Origin: Leptospira fainei serovar Hurstbridge str. BUT 6
GTDB lineage: Bacteria; Spirochaetota; Leptospiria; Leptospirales; Leptospiraceae
Length of the DNA stretch: 64,000 bases
NCBI RefSeq assembly: GCF_000306235.2
Contig: NZ_AKWZ02000006.1
Location: forward strand, 1 to 64,000
Direction: 5' to 3'
The notes below the pieces were generated by a model. That model was not told the DNA's origin. It saw only the letters and a list, made by a program, of their open reading frames with translations, and did not search any database. Positions within the stretch are counted from its first letter, which is position 1. Every line of letters starts with the position of its first letter. This document shows, in pieces, positions 8,845 through 19,479 of this stretch. The position numbers and the translations under genes were made by a program.

Positions 8845-10092
8845 ATGAGGAATGAGGTAGTTTGGCCGAGCCCTGGTGACCTCCGGATTTCGGAATCGAA
8901 AGAAAATTCGGAAGAATTCTCCGTCCAGAGACAATATTGGGCCGCCATAATAGAATGGGGAAATGCGAACGGTGCTACGGAATATTCCTTTCTGCCGATA
9001 GGAACCGAAGGCTGGAGCGAAATATCGAAATTCGAAGGATTTCCGATTCAGGCAACTCCGACAGAATCCGATCCGGAACGAAAACTTTCATTTCTTCTGC
9101 CGCCCATCTTGCACGGGAATCGATTAATTTTATGGACCGATGCACCCGGAAGCGTCACCGAAGCCTTCTTTCAGATCCTGAAAGATTTGCAGCGGATTCG
9201 TCAGCAAGCCGAAGAAATTTTGAATATGGAAATCCCCAATTATCCGATTGTTACCTTTTCGGAAGCGATAGATTCAAGATTCAACTCGATTCTACTTCTT
9301 TCCAACTCCTGGGCTTCAAAAAATAATGATTTTACCGTTTCTAGAGATTTAATTCTCCCTGAAGCGCTTCTTTTCGGTTCTTCGATTTCGCCGGAAAGAG
9401 TTTTAAGAATTCAATGGAAGGAACTCGGCGAATCGGGTCAACTAAGTTCTCTTGTGAGAGAATTTATTCTGACAAGAGTATTAAGAAAATATAATCATGT
9501 TTTAAAGGCATTGGGCGAACTTAATGAAACGGAAGGAACGATCCTGGAATATCGCCCTAACGCATATTTTTCATTCTCGTTTCATTTACTTTTAGTGACC
9601 GCTATCTGGACGGATGCGTGGGAAAGATTGATTTCGCTCTGGATTGAAGAACGACCGAAGAAAGATGAAGCCAAGACAAAATTAGAAACTTGGATCGGGC
9701 AGATTCCCGTAGGCGAATTGGAGTCCGGAATCGAGGCCCTATTCGAAGAGAGAACGATTCGATTAATCGACAAGTATACCGGAAGAAGCGATCGACAATT
9801 ATTAAAATATTTGGAGATGGAATACGGAATCACCTCGGTAAAGATAGAGCGCCAAAAAAGAAACAGATTACGAGAATTAGATGAAATAATCCTTCCTCGG
9901 CAATTTCTGCTTAGAGAGGCGCATTCTAAATACGTTCCATCCTCGACGACGGAACGGAAACAGTGGGAATATCTGGGAAAAATCTACGAAGAAAGTCTGA
10001 AAAATCTATTTTTAGAACGAAACAACCTCAGTAAAGAATTTGTTTCCGATAATGGAAAAAACGCCGAAAGTTGGAACAAGCTCATTCAATGA
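8845..10092 (+). CDS. protein of unknown function (415 aa), no recognised domain
   Basis: I do not recognise this protein. It starts at an ATG preceded by AAGGGG. There is no signal peptide and no convincing membrane segment, although a hydrophobic patch (YFSFSFHLLLVTAIW) occurs near residue 245. The N-terminal 130 residues look mixed alpha/beta. The C-terminal half is strongly charged and helical, with Glu/Lys/Arg-rich stretches (RQKRNRLRELDEI, ERKQWEYLGKIYEESLKNLFLERNN) that suggest a coiled coil. It is separated from divergent glnA by a 318-bp region with regulatory-looking structure and followed by a tRNA gene. A cytoplasmic role is likely; function is unknown. Confidence 0.75.
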   Translation: MRNEVVWPSPGDLRISESKENSEEFSVQRQYWAAIIEWGNANGATEYSFLPIGTEGWSEISKFEGFPIQATPTESDPERKLSFLLPPILHGNRLILWTDAPGSVTEAFFQILKDLQRIRQQAEEILNMEIPNYPIVTFSEAIDSRFNSILLLSNSWASKNNDFTVSRDLILPEALLFGSSISPERVLRIQWKELGESGQLSSLVREFILTRVLRKYNHVLKALGELNETEGTILEYRPNAYFSFSFHLLLVTAIWTDAWERLISLWIEERPKKDEAKTKLETWIGQIPVGELESGIEALFEERTIRLIDKYTGRSDRQLLKYLEMEYGITSVKIERQKRNRLRELDEIILPRQFLLREAHSKYVPSSTTERKQWEYLGKIYEESLKNLFLERNNLSKEFVSDNGKNAESWNKLIQ

Positions 10093-10120
10093 AGGTCCAA
10101 TAAACTTGGATATTGACCTT
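10092..10120 (+). terminator. weak hairpin after the unknown gene
   Basis: AAGGTCCAATA and TATTGACCTT can pair with one bulged base just after the stop codon at 10090-10092. The following GTTCCATTTC is only mildly T-rich, so terminator activity is uncertain. Confidence 0.3.
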
Positions 10121-10227
10121 GTTCCATTTCAATCCCTTTTTGCACCTTGAGAAATCTTTGACAAAGAGAGGATTCAAGAAAAAATGACCGGGGAAGTCTG
10201 GAAACAGATTTCATCCAGAGGAATGAC

Positions 10228-10301
<74 letters not shown>

Positions 10302-10315
10302 GTACATTAAAATTT

Positions 10316-10621
10316 ATGCCTATGAATAAGACTCTCCTACTCACCCTAACTCTCTTAGTTTCCACGTTGTTGGGTTCCAGCAATTTAAAAGCACAAAACC
10401 CCGCGTGCGGGCAAATTTGCGATTTTTACGTAAATTGCGTTGAATCTCAAACGAAGAAAAAATTCAGTGCGGAGGAACAAACGAAGGTTTCGTCCGGATG
10501 CTTAAATACCTGTCGTAAAAACTTTCCCGCAGTCACCCAGTGTTATGAAAACCACTCGAATCAGTGCGTTCCCTTTCACGCCTGTCTCGTAAATACCTAT
10601 AAATCTAAAGAAAAGAAATAG
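10316..10621 (+). CDS. small secreted Cys-rich protein
   Basis: A 101-residue protein with a signal peptide cleaved near LKAQ (about residue 26); an alternative ATG two codons in (10322) gives the same signal peptide. The mature 75 or so residues contain eight Cys in a paired pattern (CGQIC, NC, GC...TC, QC, QC...AC), implying four disulfides in the periplasm or outside the cell. The dsbD-type redox protein in this window could supply oxidation/isomerisation chemistry. The start codon is only 14 bases past the tRNA 3' end and has no Shine-Dalgarno sequence. It resembles small Cys-rich proteins annotated in Leptospira, but I cannot assign a role. Confidence 0.75.
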   Translation: MPMNKTLLLTLTLLVSTLLGSSNLKAQNPACGQICDFYVNCVESQTKKKFSAEEQTKVSSGCLNTCRKNFPAVTQCYENHSNQCVPFHACLVNTYKSKEKK

Positions 10622-10664
10622 TATCGTTCCAACCGATTAGGGAATTCCTATGTCGGTCATTATG

Positions 10665-10699
10665 AAAAGCCGAGATCATTAAATTGTCTCGGCTTTTTT
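10665..10699. terminator. intrinsic terminator after the Cys-rich gene
   Basis: AAAGCCGAGA (10666-10675) pairs perfectly with TCTCGGCTTT (10687-10696) around an 11-base loop, followed by more T. The A tract on the left would also allow function on the minus strand. Confidence 0.88.
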
Positions 10700-10849
10700 G
10701 TATGCAGCGTTCAGACTGGTGTTCCATTATGCGGGGATGCTTGTTTTTGTTAGAAGCACACACTTCCCGGGTGGGGATAGGAGCTGTTTCTCGAAGCAAA
10801 GTTATTTATCACGAATTATCCGAACTGTCAACAAGGCCTCAAAAAAGAC

Positions 10850-10977
10850 TGTAGGAGCTCCAACGCAAGCTCGCTAAGAAAAAGGGTTTCCAAAAAAGCG
10901 GGATTGTGCTAACGAGGGGCTTCGGAGCGGGTACCACCGATCCGGCCCCCGCCCAATAAGGGTGTGTAAGGGTGGGG
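10850..10977 (-). repeat. dispersed intergenic repeat, copy B
   Basis: Read on the minus strand, it begins CCCCACCC, continues TTGGGCGGGGGCCGGATCGG after a longer loop than the other copies, and ends GGAGCTCCTAC. The same beginning and end occur in copies at 48699 and 62740. It directly abuts the thiH stop codon at 10978-10980, so it will be transcribed at the 3' end of thiH mRNA. Confidence 0.8.
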
Positions 10978-12096
10978 CTATCTCAAAAACGCCAAATCAA
11001 AATCCTTAAATACAGGATCTAAACCTTTTGATCGTAGCATCTCTAAAATTTCCGGAATCCGTCTTTCATCTTCGATTTCAAACTGCTTCAATGCTTCACC
11101 CCCCGAATATCCGCCAGGATCCGTTCTAGACTCCACGGACATATGGGTTACCACTAAACCCGCCAAGTGATCCCGCATTCTGCGAGTCTCGCGAGTGGAT
11201 TGAACGATCCCTGAATCAGGAAGAAATAATCTCAACGCAAATAGAAAGCGTACAAATTCCCGATCATTGATCTTAATCGTTCTATTAAAATCGCCGGCTG
11301 CCGGTCTCATCCTGGGTAAAGAAATCTGGACCGTACTTCTCCAATAACTTTTCGATATATAGGATGCATGCTCTCCTAATTTGAACATTTCTCCGTAAGG
11401 ATTCGCTAATCCGAGCAAAGTCCCTAGACCGATTCTCCTAAAGCCGGCAATGCCTCCGCGATCGGGAGCTTCCAATCGATAATGCATATTTTTTTTTATG
11501 CCGCGCAGATGATACTTAACGTAAACATCAGGATCGTAGGTTTCCTGATAAACGACAAGTCCTTCCACCCCTTCCGCGATCAATTGCGAATATTGTATGA
11601 CGTCCATCGGATAAATCTCTATCGAAATGGAATCGAAATATTGCCTGAGAATTTTGACGGCGTTTTTTAAATATTCCAAATTTGTTTTGGAATATTCCTC
11701 CCCGGTCAAGAATACTAAATGCCTGATTCCTTTTGCATGCAGTATCTGCGCTTCTCGATGGATCTCCTCTTCGCTCAACGTCTTTCTCGGAATCTTGTTT
11801 TCATAACTGAATCCGCAATAAATGCAGGAAGAACGACATTCATTAGAAAGATACATAGGCATATATAGGGATACGATATTTCCGAATCTCTTTCGAGTCC
11901 AATGTTGGGAAAGAGCTGCCATTTCTTCCAAATAGCTATCCGCGGACGGAGATATAAGCGCGAGGTATTCTTCAAACGTTATCGGACGGCCATTAGAGGA
12001 TTTGTCCAAAGCGGCTTCTACATCGTATTTCGTCTTAGATAAGACTCTTTCGGACGCTTCGGAAAATGGTGTGGAATCAAAGAGCTCCGTGTACAT
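10978..12096 (-). CDS. thiH: 2-iminoacetate synthase ThiH
   Basis: A radical-SAM tyrosine lyase that makes dehydroglycine for the thiazole ring of thiamine. The radical-SAM cluster motif [10 protein letters not shown] (CxxxCxxC, about residues 87-94) is intact. It is followed by [13 protein letters not shown] and, later, the region [19 protein letters not shown], which is characteristic of ThiH (Tyr handling). The 372-residue length is normal. It overlaps thiG by 20 bp, so the two are translated from one message. No thiS, thiF or thiC is seen nearby; the other pathway genes must lie elsewhere. Confidence 0.94.
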   Translation of the reverse strand: MYTELFDSTPFSEASERVLSKTKYDVEAALDKSSNGRPITFEEYLALISPSADSYLEEMAALSQHWTRKRFGNIVSLYMPMYLSNECRSSCIYCGFSYENKIPRKTLSEEEIHREAQILHAKGIRHLVFLTGEEYSKTNLEYLKNAVKILRQYFDSISIEIYPMDVIQYSQLIAEGVEGLVVYQETYDPDVYVKYHLRGIKKNMHYRLEAPDRGGIAGFRRIGLGTLLGLANPYGEMFKLGEHASYISKSYWRSTVQISLPRMRPAAGDFNRTIKINDREFVRFLFALRLFLPDSGIVQSTRETRRMRDHLAGLVVTHMSVESRTDPGGYSGGEALKQFEIEDERRIPEILEMLRSKGLDPVFKDFDLAFLR

Positions 12097-12892
12097 TTCG
12101 GGTTTCTTCTTCTAAAAAGCCGGTCAACGGACTGGATGCATTCGCCGTTTTGCGAAGATGCATTTTTGCCCCGCCATATTTATAGGAAATTCTACCTGCC
12201 TCGGTGGCAAGCTTAAACGCATATCCGATTTTTTTCGGATCCTTTGCGATAGCAATCGCAGTATTAACCAAAACTGCAGCTGCTCCCAATTCCATAGCCT
12301 GAGAAGCGTGCGAAGGCTCTCCCAAGCCGGCGTCTATAACAACCGGAACTTTAGACTGCTCGATGATGATTTCAAGATTCGCAAGAGTTCGAATTCCCTG
12401 ATTGGTTCCGATCGGCGAACCAAGAGGCATCACTGTCGCGCATCCTGCATCCTCAAGATGTTTGCAGAGGATCGGATCCGCATTGATGTACGGTAGAACG
12501 ATAAAACCTTCTTTTACCAATATCTCCGCAGCTTTTAACGTTTCGATGGGATCAGGTAGCAGATAAACCGGATCCGGGGTTACTTCAAGCTTAACCCAAT
12601 TGCCTGCTCCTAATTCTCTAGCAAGCCTGGCTAAGCGCACCGCCTCTTCGGCATTTCGAGCTCCGCTCGTATTTGGAAGCAATAAAATCTTTTCGCGATC
12701 TATGTGTGAGAGGATATCATCCTCTTTCGATTCTAAATCAACCCGGCGGAGAGCCACAGTCACGACTTCCGTCTCCGAAGAGAGAATCGCCTCTTTCATA
12801 GCTTTAGAGGAAGAGAATTTTCCTGTTCCCAAGAAAAGGCGCGACCGAAAGATTCGGCCGGCGATAATCAACTCGTCCGAGTCTTCGCCCAT
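12077..12892 (-). CDS. thiG: thiazole synthase ThiG
   Basis: ThiG builds the thiazole phosphate from deoxyxylulose 5-phosphate, dehydroglycine and ThiS thiocarboxylate in a TIM barrel. Seen here: [15 protein letters not shown] at the start, [11 protein letters not shown] carrying the Schiff-base Lys (about residue 100), [13 protein letters not shown], and [31 protein letters not shown] in the phosphate-binding region. The 271-residue length is slightly longer than usual because of a short C-terminal tail. It lies six bases downstream of smc and overlaps thiH, so it seems to be transcribed through from smc, with no TPP riboswitch in between. Confidence 0.95.
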   Translation of the reverse strand: MGEDSDELIIAGRIFRSRLFLGTGKFSSSKAMKEAILSSETEVVTVALRRVDLESKEDDILSHIDREKILLLPNTSGARNAEEAVRLARLARELGAGNWVKLEVTPDPVYLLPDPIETLKAAEILVKEGFIVLPYINADPILCKHLEDAGCATVMPLGSPIGTNQGIRTLANLEIIIEQSKVPVVIDAGLGEPSHASQAMELGAAAVLVNTAIAIAKDPKKIGYAFKLATEAGRISYKYGGAKMHLRKTANASSPLTGFLEEETRNVHGAL

Positions 12893-12898
12893 GTCTAT

Positions 12899-15682
12899 TT
12901 AGACCGCCTCGGAAACGTTTCCGGCAAAATCTCTGGCTTGATCCAAACGAAGGCTGATGATTTTGGAAATTCCAGGCTCTTCGTTGGTAACTCCGAAAAT
13001 TGAATTCGCTCTATGAATCGTAGATTGTGCGTGAGTAATCACTACAAATTGAGATTTATCCTTAAACTTATCAAGAATCTGACAAAAACGAAGTTTATTC
13101 GCTTCGTCAAGTGCCGCATCGATTTCATCCAAGAAACAGAACGGAGAAGGTTTCACCATATAAATGGCAAATAACAAAGCGATTGCGGTCAGGGACTTTT
13201 CCCCGCCCGAAAGCAAGCGAAGATTTTGAACGTGCTTACCCGGAGGTTCCGCCATAATTTCGATACCCGCATTTAGACTGTCCTCCCCTTCCACTAACTC
13301 GAGGATTGCACGGCCGCCGTTAAATAATGTGGAGAAAGTTTCCTGGAAATTCTCTCGAATTTTTTCGAAGGTTTCTCGGAAAAGCTTCTCCGATTCTTCG
13401 TTAATGTTTTTTAAGATTTCGGCAATATCATTCTTAGATTTCTCGATATCTTCTTTTTGCGTCCGATGATGTTCGTATATTTCCTTAATGTTTCGGTATT
13501 CTTCAATGGATAGCGGATTGATGGAACCGAGCATTTGAATCTCCGACTTAAATTTCTTAAGCTTAGATTCGTTTTCTCCGCGTTCGAAATTTTTCTCCTT
13601 AAATTCGTCGTAAAGCTCTTGCTCCGAAATGGAATAGTCGTTGTATAACTCTTCGGAAAAGGATTCCAACTGGACTTTGAAAACGGATACGGCCTTTTCT
13701 TTTTCGGTCAAAACAGGAAATAGATTCTTATAATCCTCCTGGTTTTTCTGGATTTCGTTTTTCAACGTTTGGATTTCTTTTACGATATGACGGAGCGCTT
13801 CCTTTTCCGAATCGAGAGCTCGACTCATTTCTAAAAATTCGTTGTATCGGTTTTCGATCTGTAATTCCAAATCCGCGACTTCCTTTTCAAACTCGGACTT
13901 CCGTATCTGAAGAGTCTTAGCGGATTCCTGAGCCGACTGAATTCGTTTTTCAGCCTCCAAAATCCTCTCAACGATCGATTTCCCGCTTTCGATCTTTCCG
14001 TTTCGTTCCGAATTCAACTCCAAAATTCGTTTTTCAAGATAAACGATTTTTTCCTTATTTCCTTCCACTTCTTCCCGTAAAGTTTCTATGGAAATACCGG
14101 ATTCTTTAATGGATCGAGTATGGTTTTCGTTTTCCAATATAAGATCTTCGATCTCTTGATCCAAGCCTTCTTTTTGCGAAAGAAACCCGTCCCGATCGAA
14201 TAACAAATTTCGAAGACCGTCCTCCAAAGCAAAATAGTCGGAAAGTTTCTCTTGGAATTCGCCGGTATTTAAACCGGACGCAAGAGTCAAAATCCGTACG
14301 CGATTTTCCTCGGTAAAAGATATCTCTAATTCGGATTTAAGCAAAGCGCCTACCTCATGCAGGCGATCAGCTTCCTGCAGCAAAATCTCTTTCAGTTCGC
14401 TTCTCTGAACTTCCGATTCTTGTGCTTCTTTTTTTCGCGATTCGAGCTGGGTAATCAAATCAAAGATAACTTCTTTAAGTCGGTCCCTCAATTCTACATG
14501 ACGCTTATCGTTTAAGCGAATTTCCGTTTCCTTTTCTTGAATGGATACGTTCTCCTGATCGATCTTAAACTCCAATTCGGTCTTTTGCTTTCGAAGATCC
14601 TCGATACCGATTTCCAAACTTTTGATTTCGGCTTCCAAATCCACGGCGTCTTTTTCCAAACGCTCTTTCTCGATCTGAAGAATGCTTAAAGAGGCTTCTT
14701 CTCCGGTTAGAGAATCTCGTATGTCCGAGATCCGATCCCGGTAATCCTGAATAATTCCTTTATTACTCTCGACTTTGTCTTTTTGAATCTGAGTTTGAGT
14801 TAGATGATCCAAAAGTTTTTTATCGATCTCGGCTACTTTCTTTTCCAAATCCGATTTTTCCGAATCCAATAGCTCGATCCGTCCCGTTTCGACGGAGATT
14901 CTTTCCAATAAAACCTGGTTCTTTTCCTTAATTTCGCGTAGCTCCGTTTCCGACGCGTTCAATTTACGGGTCAAAGTATCATACTTAATAAATCGAATGA
15001 TTTTATCCGTCTCGTCGAGAGCTTGCTTCAGACGAAAATATTCCTCCGCCTTTTCCGCCTGCTTTTCCTTTACTTCCATTTCCTTTTTCATGGTATTCAT
15101 GATATCTTGGATTCGAAGTAGGTTTTGGCTCGTATCCGCCAATTTCTTTAGAGCTTCTTGACGCTCCATCTTAAAGCGGGAAATTCCGGCGGCCTCCTCG
15201 AAGATCAATCGGCGCTCTTCGGGTTTGGAGTGCAGAATTCGATCCACCTTTCCTTGCTCCATGATGGAATAGCTGGACTTCCCGATACCCGTATCCATCA
15301 GGATTTTCTCAATATCCTTTCGTTGCACTCTAGAGTCGTTTATCAGATACTCGTTAGTGGAATCCGCATAGAGTCTTCGGGTAAGCTTGATGGTGGGATA
15401 ATCCATCTTAATTAATTTGGAAGAATTATCGAATACGACGCTTACTTCGGCATACCCAGCAGGTTTACGAGCTTCGGAACCGTGGAAGATGACATCGTCC
15501 ATCTTTTCTCCACGGAGTCCTTTTGCGGACTTCTCTCCGAACACCCATTTTAAAGCGTCTACGATATTCGATTTACCGGAACCGTTCGGTCCTACTACTG
15601 CAGTAAATCCCGGATCGAGAATCACTTCTGTCTCGTCCGCAAACGTCTTGAATCCAACAATATTCAGGCTTTTAAGATACAT
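12899..15682 (-). CDS. smc: chromosome segregation/condensin protein SMC, short form
   Basis: SMC is the ATPase of bacterial condensin, working with ScpA/ScpB on chromosome compaction. I choose the ATG at 15682 because the family starts [16 protein letters not shown]; an upstream in-frame start at 15766 would add 28 residues with no family similarity. The Walker [10 protein letters not shown] (about 31-39), signature [11 protein letters not shown] and Walker [13 protein letters not shown] are all intact. The middle is coiled coil. The protein is only 927 residues instead of about 1180, and the globular hinge is largely missing. A short segment near 478-500 ([14 protein letters not shown]) may be a remnant. 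The gene is followed by thiG at six bases. Confidence 0.93.
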   Translation of the reverse strand: MYLKSLNIVGFKTFADETEVILDPGFTAVVGPNGSGKSNIVDALKWVFGEKSAKGLRGEKMDDVIFHGSEARKPAGYAEVSVVFDNSSKLIKMDYPTIKLTRRLYADSTNEYLINDSRVQRKDIEKILMDTGIGKSSYSIMEQGKVDRILHSKPEERRLIFEEAAGISRFKMERQEALKKLADTSQNLLRIQDIMNTMKKEMEVKEKQAEKAEEYFRLKQALDETDKIIRFIKYDTLTRKLNASETELREIKEKNQVLLERISVETGRIELLDSEKSDLEKKVAEIDKKLLDHLTQTQIQKDKVESNKGIIQDYRDRISDIRDSLTGEEASLSILQIEKERLEKDAVDLEAEIKSLEIGIEDLRKQKTELEFKIDQENVSIQEKETEIRLNDKRHVELRDRLKEVIFDLITQLESRKKEAQESEVQRSELKEILLQEADRLHEVGALLKSELEISFTEENRVRILTLASGLNTGEFQEKLSDYFALEDGLRNLLFDRDGFLSQKEGLDQEIEDLILENENHTRSIKESGISIETLREEVEGNKEKIVYLEKRILELNSERNGKIESGKSIVERILEAEKRIQSAQESAKTLQIRKSEFEKEVADLELQIENRYNEFLEMSRALDSEKEALRHIVKEIQTLKNEIQKNQEDYKNLFPVLTEKEKAVSVFKVQLESFSEELYNDYSISEQELYDEFKEKNFERGENESKLKKFKSEIQMLGSINPLSIEEYRNIKEIYEHHRTQKEDIEKSKNDIAEILKNINEESEKLFRETFEKIRENFQETFSTLFNGGRAILELVEGEDSLNAGIEIMAEPPGKHVQNLRLLSGGEKSLTAIALLFAIYMVKPSPFCFLDEIDAALDEANKLRFCQILDKFKDKSQFVVITHAQSTIHRANSIFGVTNEEPGISKIISLRLDQARDFAGNVSEAV

Positions 15683-15757
15683 GGTTTTTTTTGTTTCTTC
15701 GGGAAATTGATTGCAAGTGACCAGAATCGGGCAGACTCTGGAATGCCTAGGAGTATT

Positions 15758-17581
15758 ATGTCTCACGATCTCCCGGAAAAAACAAGAGAAATATTCGGGA
15801 AAAAGCCCTACTTAGCACTCTATTTCCGAGAGTCGCCGGAGGAGCCTTCGCGATTCCAACTCATCCAGGCGAAAAACCAAGGAGAAGTTTTTCTCTCTCG
15901 TGACGGACGAGCTTTAGCGAGTTCCGTTTCCCCCCTGACACAAGCGCGACGGCAATTGGAGAATACCAAGATATCTTCCACCGATATAGTCGCAGTTCTA
16001 GGCTTAGGAAATCCTCATCTGATCCGTGAAGTCCACTCAAGAATGGAGCCCGGACAGATCCTTTTACTAGTCGATAAAGAAAGAGATCTGTTATTTCCGC
16101 TTTGGAACGATTGGCTTGAGTCCGTCATGGATATTCCGGGACGACATCTTTTTTTAGGGGAAAATTCCCTCTCTCTTCTTTGGAATTACGTCGAATCCCT
16201 TCCGGTCGAGCGAGTTTCGGGAATTCGAATCTTGAGAAACGCGGCCAGCATTTCGCAAGATGAACCTTTTTATGCGGAAGTGGACATGAGACTTCGCAAA
16301 GTCCTTTCTTCGAAAATGAGCGATCTTCTGACCAAGTTCGAATTCGAAAGAATCTGGGTGAAGAATAGTCTTGTGAATACTTCGAATTTTCTTTCTGCGA
16401 ATAACCCGCGTACTCGCATAGAATCCTTAAAAGAAAAATTCGCAGGAGTTCCATCTTTGCTTGTTTCCGCCGGTCCTAATCTAAGACGTCAATGTGAATG
16501 GATTCGATCCGTGCGCGATAAAGTTTTCATTCTCTCTTGCGATACTTCTTTGAAAGTTTTACTCAAACATGGAATCGTCCCCGATGGAATCATGACTCTG
16601 GATGCACAAACTCATTCAGTCTTTCATTTTTTGGGTGAAGATACTTCTCAAATCCCGCTCTTCGCGGATTTGGTTAGCTCTCCTCCGATCCTACGAAACC
16701 AAAAATTTCAGTCCATAGTTCATAGCGTGACGGCGAAGTATATCGTGGACGCATCGGGAGAATTAAAAAGGGAAGCAACCGCGGGAAGTCATAGCGCGGA
16801 GGCTTTGCTTGGCCCGATCGGAGATGTTCAATCCGGAGGAAGTGTAGCGACGACCGCCTTCGATTTGTTGCGCGGGTTGGGCTGCAGACCGTGTTTTTTG
16901 GTAGGACAAGATCTCGCATATTCCGGTAGAGAAATCCATTCCACCGGAACTCATCATAACGAAAAATGGCTGACCTTATTAAACAGAAAAACTAGTTTAG
17001 AAAAAATTAATGAATCTGTCGTAAGAAAGCGCGATACTCGCTATGTGCCTTCGGTAACCGGAGGCGAAGTTCTTACGGATTATGTGCTGGACCTTTATCG
17101 GCATTGGTTCGAAGAATCCGCCAAATCCCTCGAATTCCCGGTCTATAATGTGAATACCCAAGGAGCGAAGATCGAAAATACCGGAAACATAGATCCTGAA
17201 CTCGCTTCGGAAATTCTAAACCGATTCCCGAATCACGAGTATTTCTGGCGTAATTTACCCGCATGGAAGTCGGAAAATCTACGCGAAATTTTACCGGACG
17301 GCTCTCCGCAAGATTTCAGGGCGGATTTGTTGCGCGTTATCGATACGATTAAAACTTCGTTCTCTAACCCGGAAAAGAAAGACTCGACTTACGATACTTT
17401 GCTCAAAGAATTTAAAGCCTCCTTAATCGGCTGGGAAGATTTAGGTTATTTAGTGCGTAAGACGGAAGTTTACATACTTCGGCATCGAGATAGCTTGGAG
17501 GATTCCCGAAAAAAAGATTTGTTTCTCGGAGCCGTTCTTAAGGAATTCACCGGACTCAGGCGTAAACTTCTAGCGGGTTAA
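15758..17581 (+). CDS. DUF115 / Maf-type motility accessory protein
   Basis: It belongs to the DUF115 (MptE-like) family; relatives in flagellated bacteria act as flagellin glycosyltransferases or are called motility accessory factors. The core reads [14 protein letters not shown] (nucleotide-binding-like loop), then [28 protein letters not shown], the family hallmark. [30 protein letters not shown] follows. I pick the ATG at 15758 because AGGAG lies just upstream; the frame is open to 15707, which would intrude into the smc promoter area. Length is 607 residues, normal for spirochaetal members. Since the spirochaete flagellum is periplasmic, a glycosylation role there is an inference. Confidence 0.8.
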   Translation: MSHDLPEKTREIFGKKPYLALYFRESPEEPSRFQLIQAKNQGEVFLSRDGRALASSVSPLTQARRQLENTKISSTDIVAVLGLGNPHLIREVHSRMEPGQILLLVDKERDLLFPLWNDWLESVMDIPGRHLFLGENSLSLLWNYVESLPVERVSGIRILRNAASISQDEPFYAEVDMRLRKVLSSKMSDLLTKFEFERIWVKNSLVNTSNFLSANNPRTRIESLKEKFAGVPSLLVSAGPNLRRQCEWIRSVRDKVFILSCDTSLKVLLKHGIVPDGIMTLDAQTHSVFHFLGEDTSQIPLFADLVSSPPILRNQKFQSIVHSVTAKYIVDASGELKREATAGSHSAEALLGPIGDVQSGGSVATTAFDLLRGLGCRPCFLVGQDLAYSGREIHSTGTHHNEKWLTLLNRKTSLEKINESVVRKRDTRYVPSVTGGEVLTDYVLDLYRHWFEESAKSLEFPVYNVNTQGAKIENTGNIDPELASEILNRFPNHEYFWRNLPAWKSENLREILPDGSPQDFRADLLRVIDTIKTSFSNPEKKDSTYDTLLKEFKASLIGWEDLGYLVRKTEVYILRHRDSLEDSRKKDLFLGAVLKEFTGLRRKLLAG

Positions 17582-17641
17582 ACGTTCTCCGAACCTGCAA
17601 ACACCCTTGCAATCTTTTCATAATTTTAAAGAATAGCGTAC

Positions 17642-18688
17642 ATGGAAACGCCGGGTCTGGAATTTTACAATCGTCTGAACATTGACTCGGTTTTGGCCGC
17701 GGTAGAGGATGCCGGATATTCCGTCTCCGGTCATTGTCTCGCCCTAAACAGTTTGGAAAATCGAGTGTACGATGTCGGGCTGGAAGAAGGCGGTCATCTG
17801 ATCGTAAAATTCTATCGTCCCGCACGGTGGAGTCTGGATCAAATTCTAGAGGAGCATTCTTTTCTTACCGAATTGTCGGAAGCCGAAATTCCGGTCATCG
17901 CTCCGATCAAACTGAGAGAAGGTACAACGATCCGGGAAACAAAAGGAATATATTATACTCTTTGGCCTGCACAAAGAGGAAGGCTTGTCGAAGAATTAGA
18001 TGAGGCGTCTTTGACCGTACTAGGAAGGTTGGTAGCGAGAATTCATAATGTCGGCGCCGCAGCGCCCGCAAAACATCGAATCGCTCTTACCGTTCGGAAT
18101 TTCGGAGAAGAACCGCTACGCTTTCTGGTCGAAAAGAATTTTTTACCTTCTTCCCTAAGGAATCGTTATGAGACGGCCGCACATAAAGTATTTCAATCCT
18201 TTCAAGAGAACGCAAAGAACGTTCCGTTCCACAGAATTCACGGCGATTGTCATAAAGGAAATTTAATACGGACCGAAGACGGTTTTTGCTTCATCGATTT
18301 CGACGACTTCGTAACCGGTCCTGCGATCCAGGATCTTTGGATGTTATTGCCTTTCGGTGATTCGAGATCGGATTATGAACGAGAACTTTTCCTATCCGGC
18401 TACCGCGAATTTAGGGATTTTTCCGATAGCTGGTTTCATCTTGTCGAACCCTTGCGCGGACTGAGATACATACATTATTCCGCGTGGATTGCTAAGCGAT
18501 GGGAAGATCCTTCTTTTCCGAATGCGTTTCCTCATTTCGGTTCGGACGAGTATTGGGAAAGAGAAACGACCGATTTGGAGCGACTTACATCCGGTTTGGT
18601 CCGGGATGGACGTTTAACCGAGGAAGCGCCATCTCTCGCAGAAGTACAAGAACTGACAAACAAAGATTTCTTCTGGGATTTGGAATAA
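17642..18688 (+). CDS. srkA: SrkA/RdoA-type stress response Ser/Thr kinase
   Basis: It is an aminoglycoside-phosphotransferase-fold kinase; E. coli SrkA (YihE) protects against stress-induced death. Matching segments: LNSLENRVYDVG, IVKFYRPARWSLDQILEEHSFL (the Lys of VKFYRP binds ATP), HRIHGDCHKGNLI with the catalytic Asp (about 200), FIDFDDFVTGPAIQDLWMLL with the metal-binding Asp, and LRGLRYIHYSAWIAKRWEDPSFP. The order and wording follow E. coli SrkA closely over nearly the full length (348 versus 328 residues). In E. coli the gene is next to dsbA; here it follows the DUF115 gene by 60 bp, perhaps on the same message. Confidence 0.9.
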   Translation: METPGLEFYNRLNIDSVLAAVEDAGYSVSGHCLALNSLENRVYDVGLEEGGHLIVKFYRPARWSLDQILEEHSFLTELSEAEIPVIAPIKLREGTTIRETKGIYYTLWPAQRGRLVEELDEASLTVLGRLVARIHNVGAAAPAKHRIALTVRNFGEEPLRFLVEKNFLPSSLRNRYETAAHKVFQSFQENAKNVPFHRIHGDCHKGNLIRTEDGFCFIDFDDFVTGPAIQDLWMLLPFGDSRSDYERELFLSGYREFRDFSDSWFHLVEPLRGLRYIHYSAWIAKRWEDPSFPNAFPHFGSDEYWERETTDLERLTSGLVRDGRLTEEAPSLAEVQELTNKDFFWDLE

Positions 18689-18873
18689 CGGAAACGAGAT
18701 TTCTGCATTTTATTCTTTTTTGTCGACGCGGTTTCTCGTATCGATCCTAATTCTCCGGGAAGCGCGGGTCGTTTTTGCGGGAACTTCGTTTCGATTTTAG
18801 CGAAAGAAAATTCGAAAATCATTTCACCCTATCTAATTCGGTTATCGAAATATAATAAGAGAACAAACCGAAA

Positions 18874-19305
18874 TTAGGACTTGTCATTCTTATCGAAAGT
18901 TGCCTCTTCGGTATCATTACGGTTTTTCCAGTATTGATAGAAACCTGCAAGAGCTACGATCACCGTATCGTCCAGCCATCCCGGAATCAAGTCCGGAGCC
19001 AATAGATAAACAACCGCGAATATCAGGGGCCAGAATTTTCGAAGCGTTTGAACCGGCTCCGGATCTTTCCAGGATAGCCATGCGGAAAAAAATAAGGAGA
19101 CGATCAGCAAGAAGAGGGAAATTCCAAAGGCCAATATATGACCGAAAAGAAGCAAGAGCCAATCCTTCCAACCAACTGCCTGGAAATAATCGTCCTTGAA
19201 AATGAATATCGTGCAGGCGAAGGATAAAAATAAAATTACCGCCGGTAATAGGATCGCAAATAAGCATCCGTTTCTAATTGGTTTTTTTCCTTCAAGCATA
19301 AGCAA
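18874..19305 (-). CDS. YkvA-type (DUF1232) membrane protein
   Basis: A 143-residue protein with three hydrophobic segments. The C-terminal VVYLLAPDLIPGWLDDTVIVALAGFY matches the DUF1232 hallmark (LSPxDLIPxxLDD). The molecular role of this family is not known; it is a small inner-membrane protein. The N-terminal two membrane helices are an addition to the minimal domain. It is convergent with srkA and divergent from the EAL protein gene, so it is probably a single-gene unit. Confidence 0.75.
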   Translation of the reverse strand: MLMLEGKKPIRNGCLFAILLPAVILFLSFACTIFIFKDDYFQAVGWKDWLLLLFGHILAFGISLFLLIVSLFFSAWLSWKDPEPVQTLRKFWPLIFAVVYLLAPDLIPGWLDDTVIVALAGFYQYWKNRNDTEEATFDKNDKS

Positions 19306-19445
19306 ATGATTTAGAATTCAAAGGAAGCAATCGTCAACAAGACAAAATCATCCCGAATTTTATCAAGATGAAACGCTCGTCATCGTTTCCCTCGAAAAAA
19401 TGGGCAAAATCCGGAAGAAATCTGCGCTCGCCCCTATTTTTAGTT

Positions 19446-19476
19446 TGCTATAAGGGAAATATTATCCAATATAGCA
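19446..19476 (+). promoter_or_regulatory. inverted repeat immediately before the EAL gene
   Basis: TGCTATA (19446-19452) and TATAGCA (19470-19476) form a perfect 7-bp inverted repeat with 17 bases between, ending three bases before the ATG at 19480. The only AGGG is inside the loop. It may be an operator or a hairpin affecting translation. Confidence 0.35.
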
Positions 19477-19479
19477 GAA

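Larger units (their letters stand above)
10622..10977. other. 356-bp intergenic region: terminator plus dispersed repeat
   Basis: It contains an intrinsic terminator (10665-10699) for the Cys-rich gene and a full copy of the dispersed repeat (10850-10977) that ends at the thiH stop codon. The stretch 10700-10849 shows nothing I can name. Confidence 0.6.

Noticed and set aside
10700..10849. Possible small gene or RNA between the terminator and the repeat
   Set aside because: No ribosome site with a sensible frame, and no stable structure seen.
12893..12898. TPP riboswitch before thiG
   Set aside because: Only six bases separate smc and thiG, so there is no room for one.
15683..15766. Upstream N-terminal extension of smc (28 residues)
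   Set aside because: SMC proteins begin at the MYLKSLNI position; the extension has no family similarity and would overlap the divergent gene.
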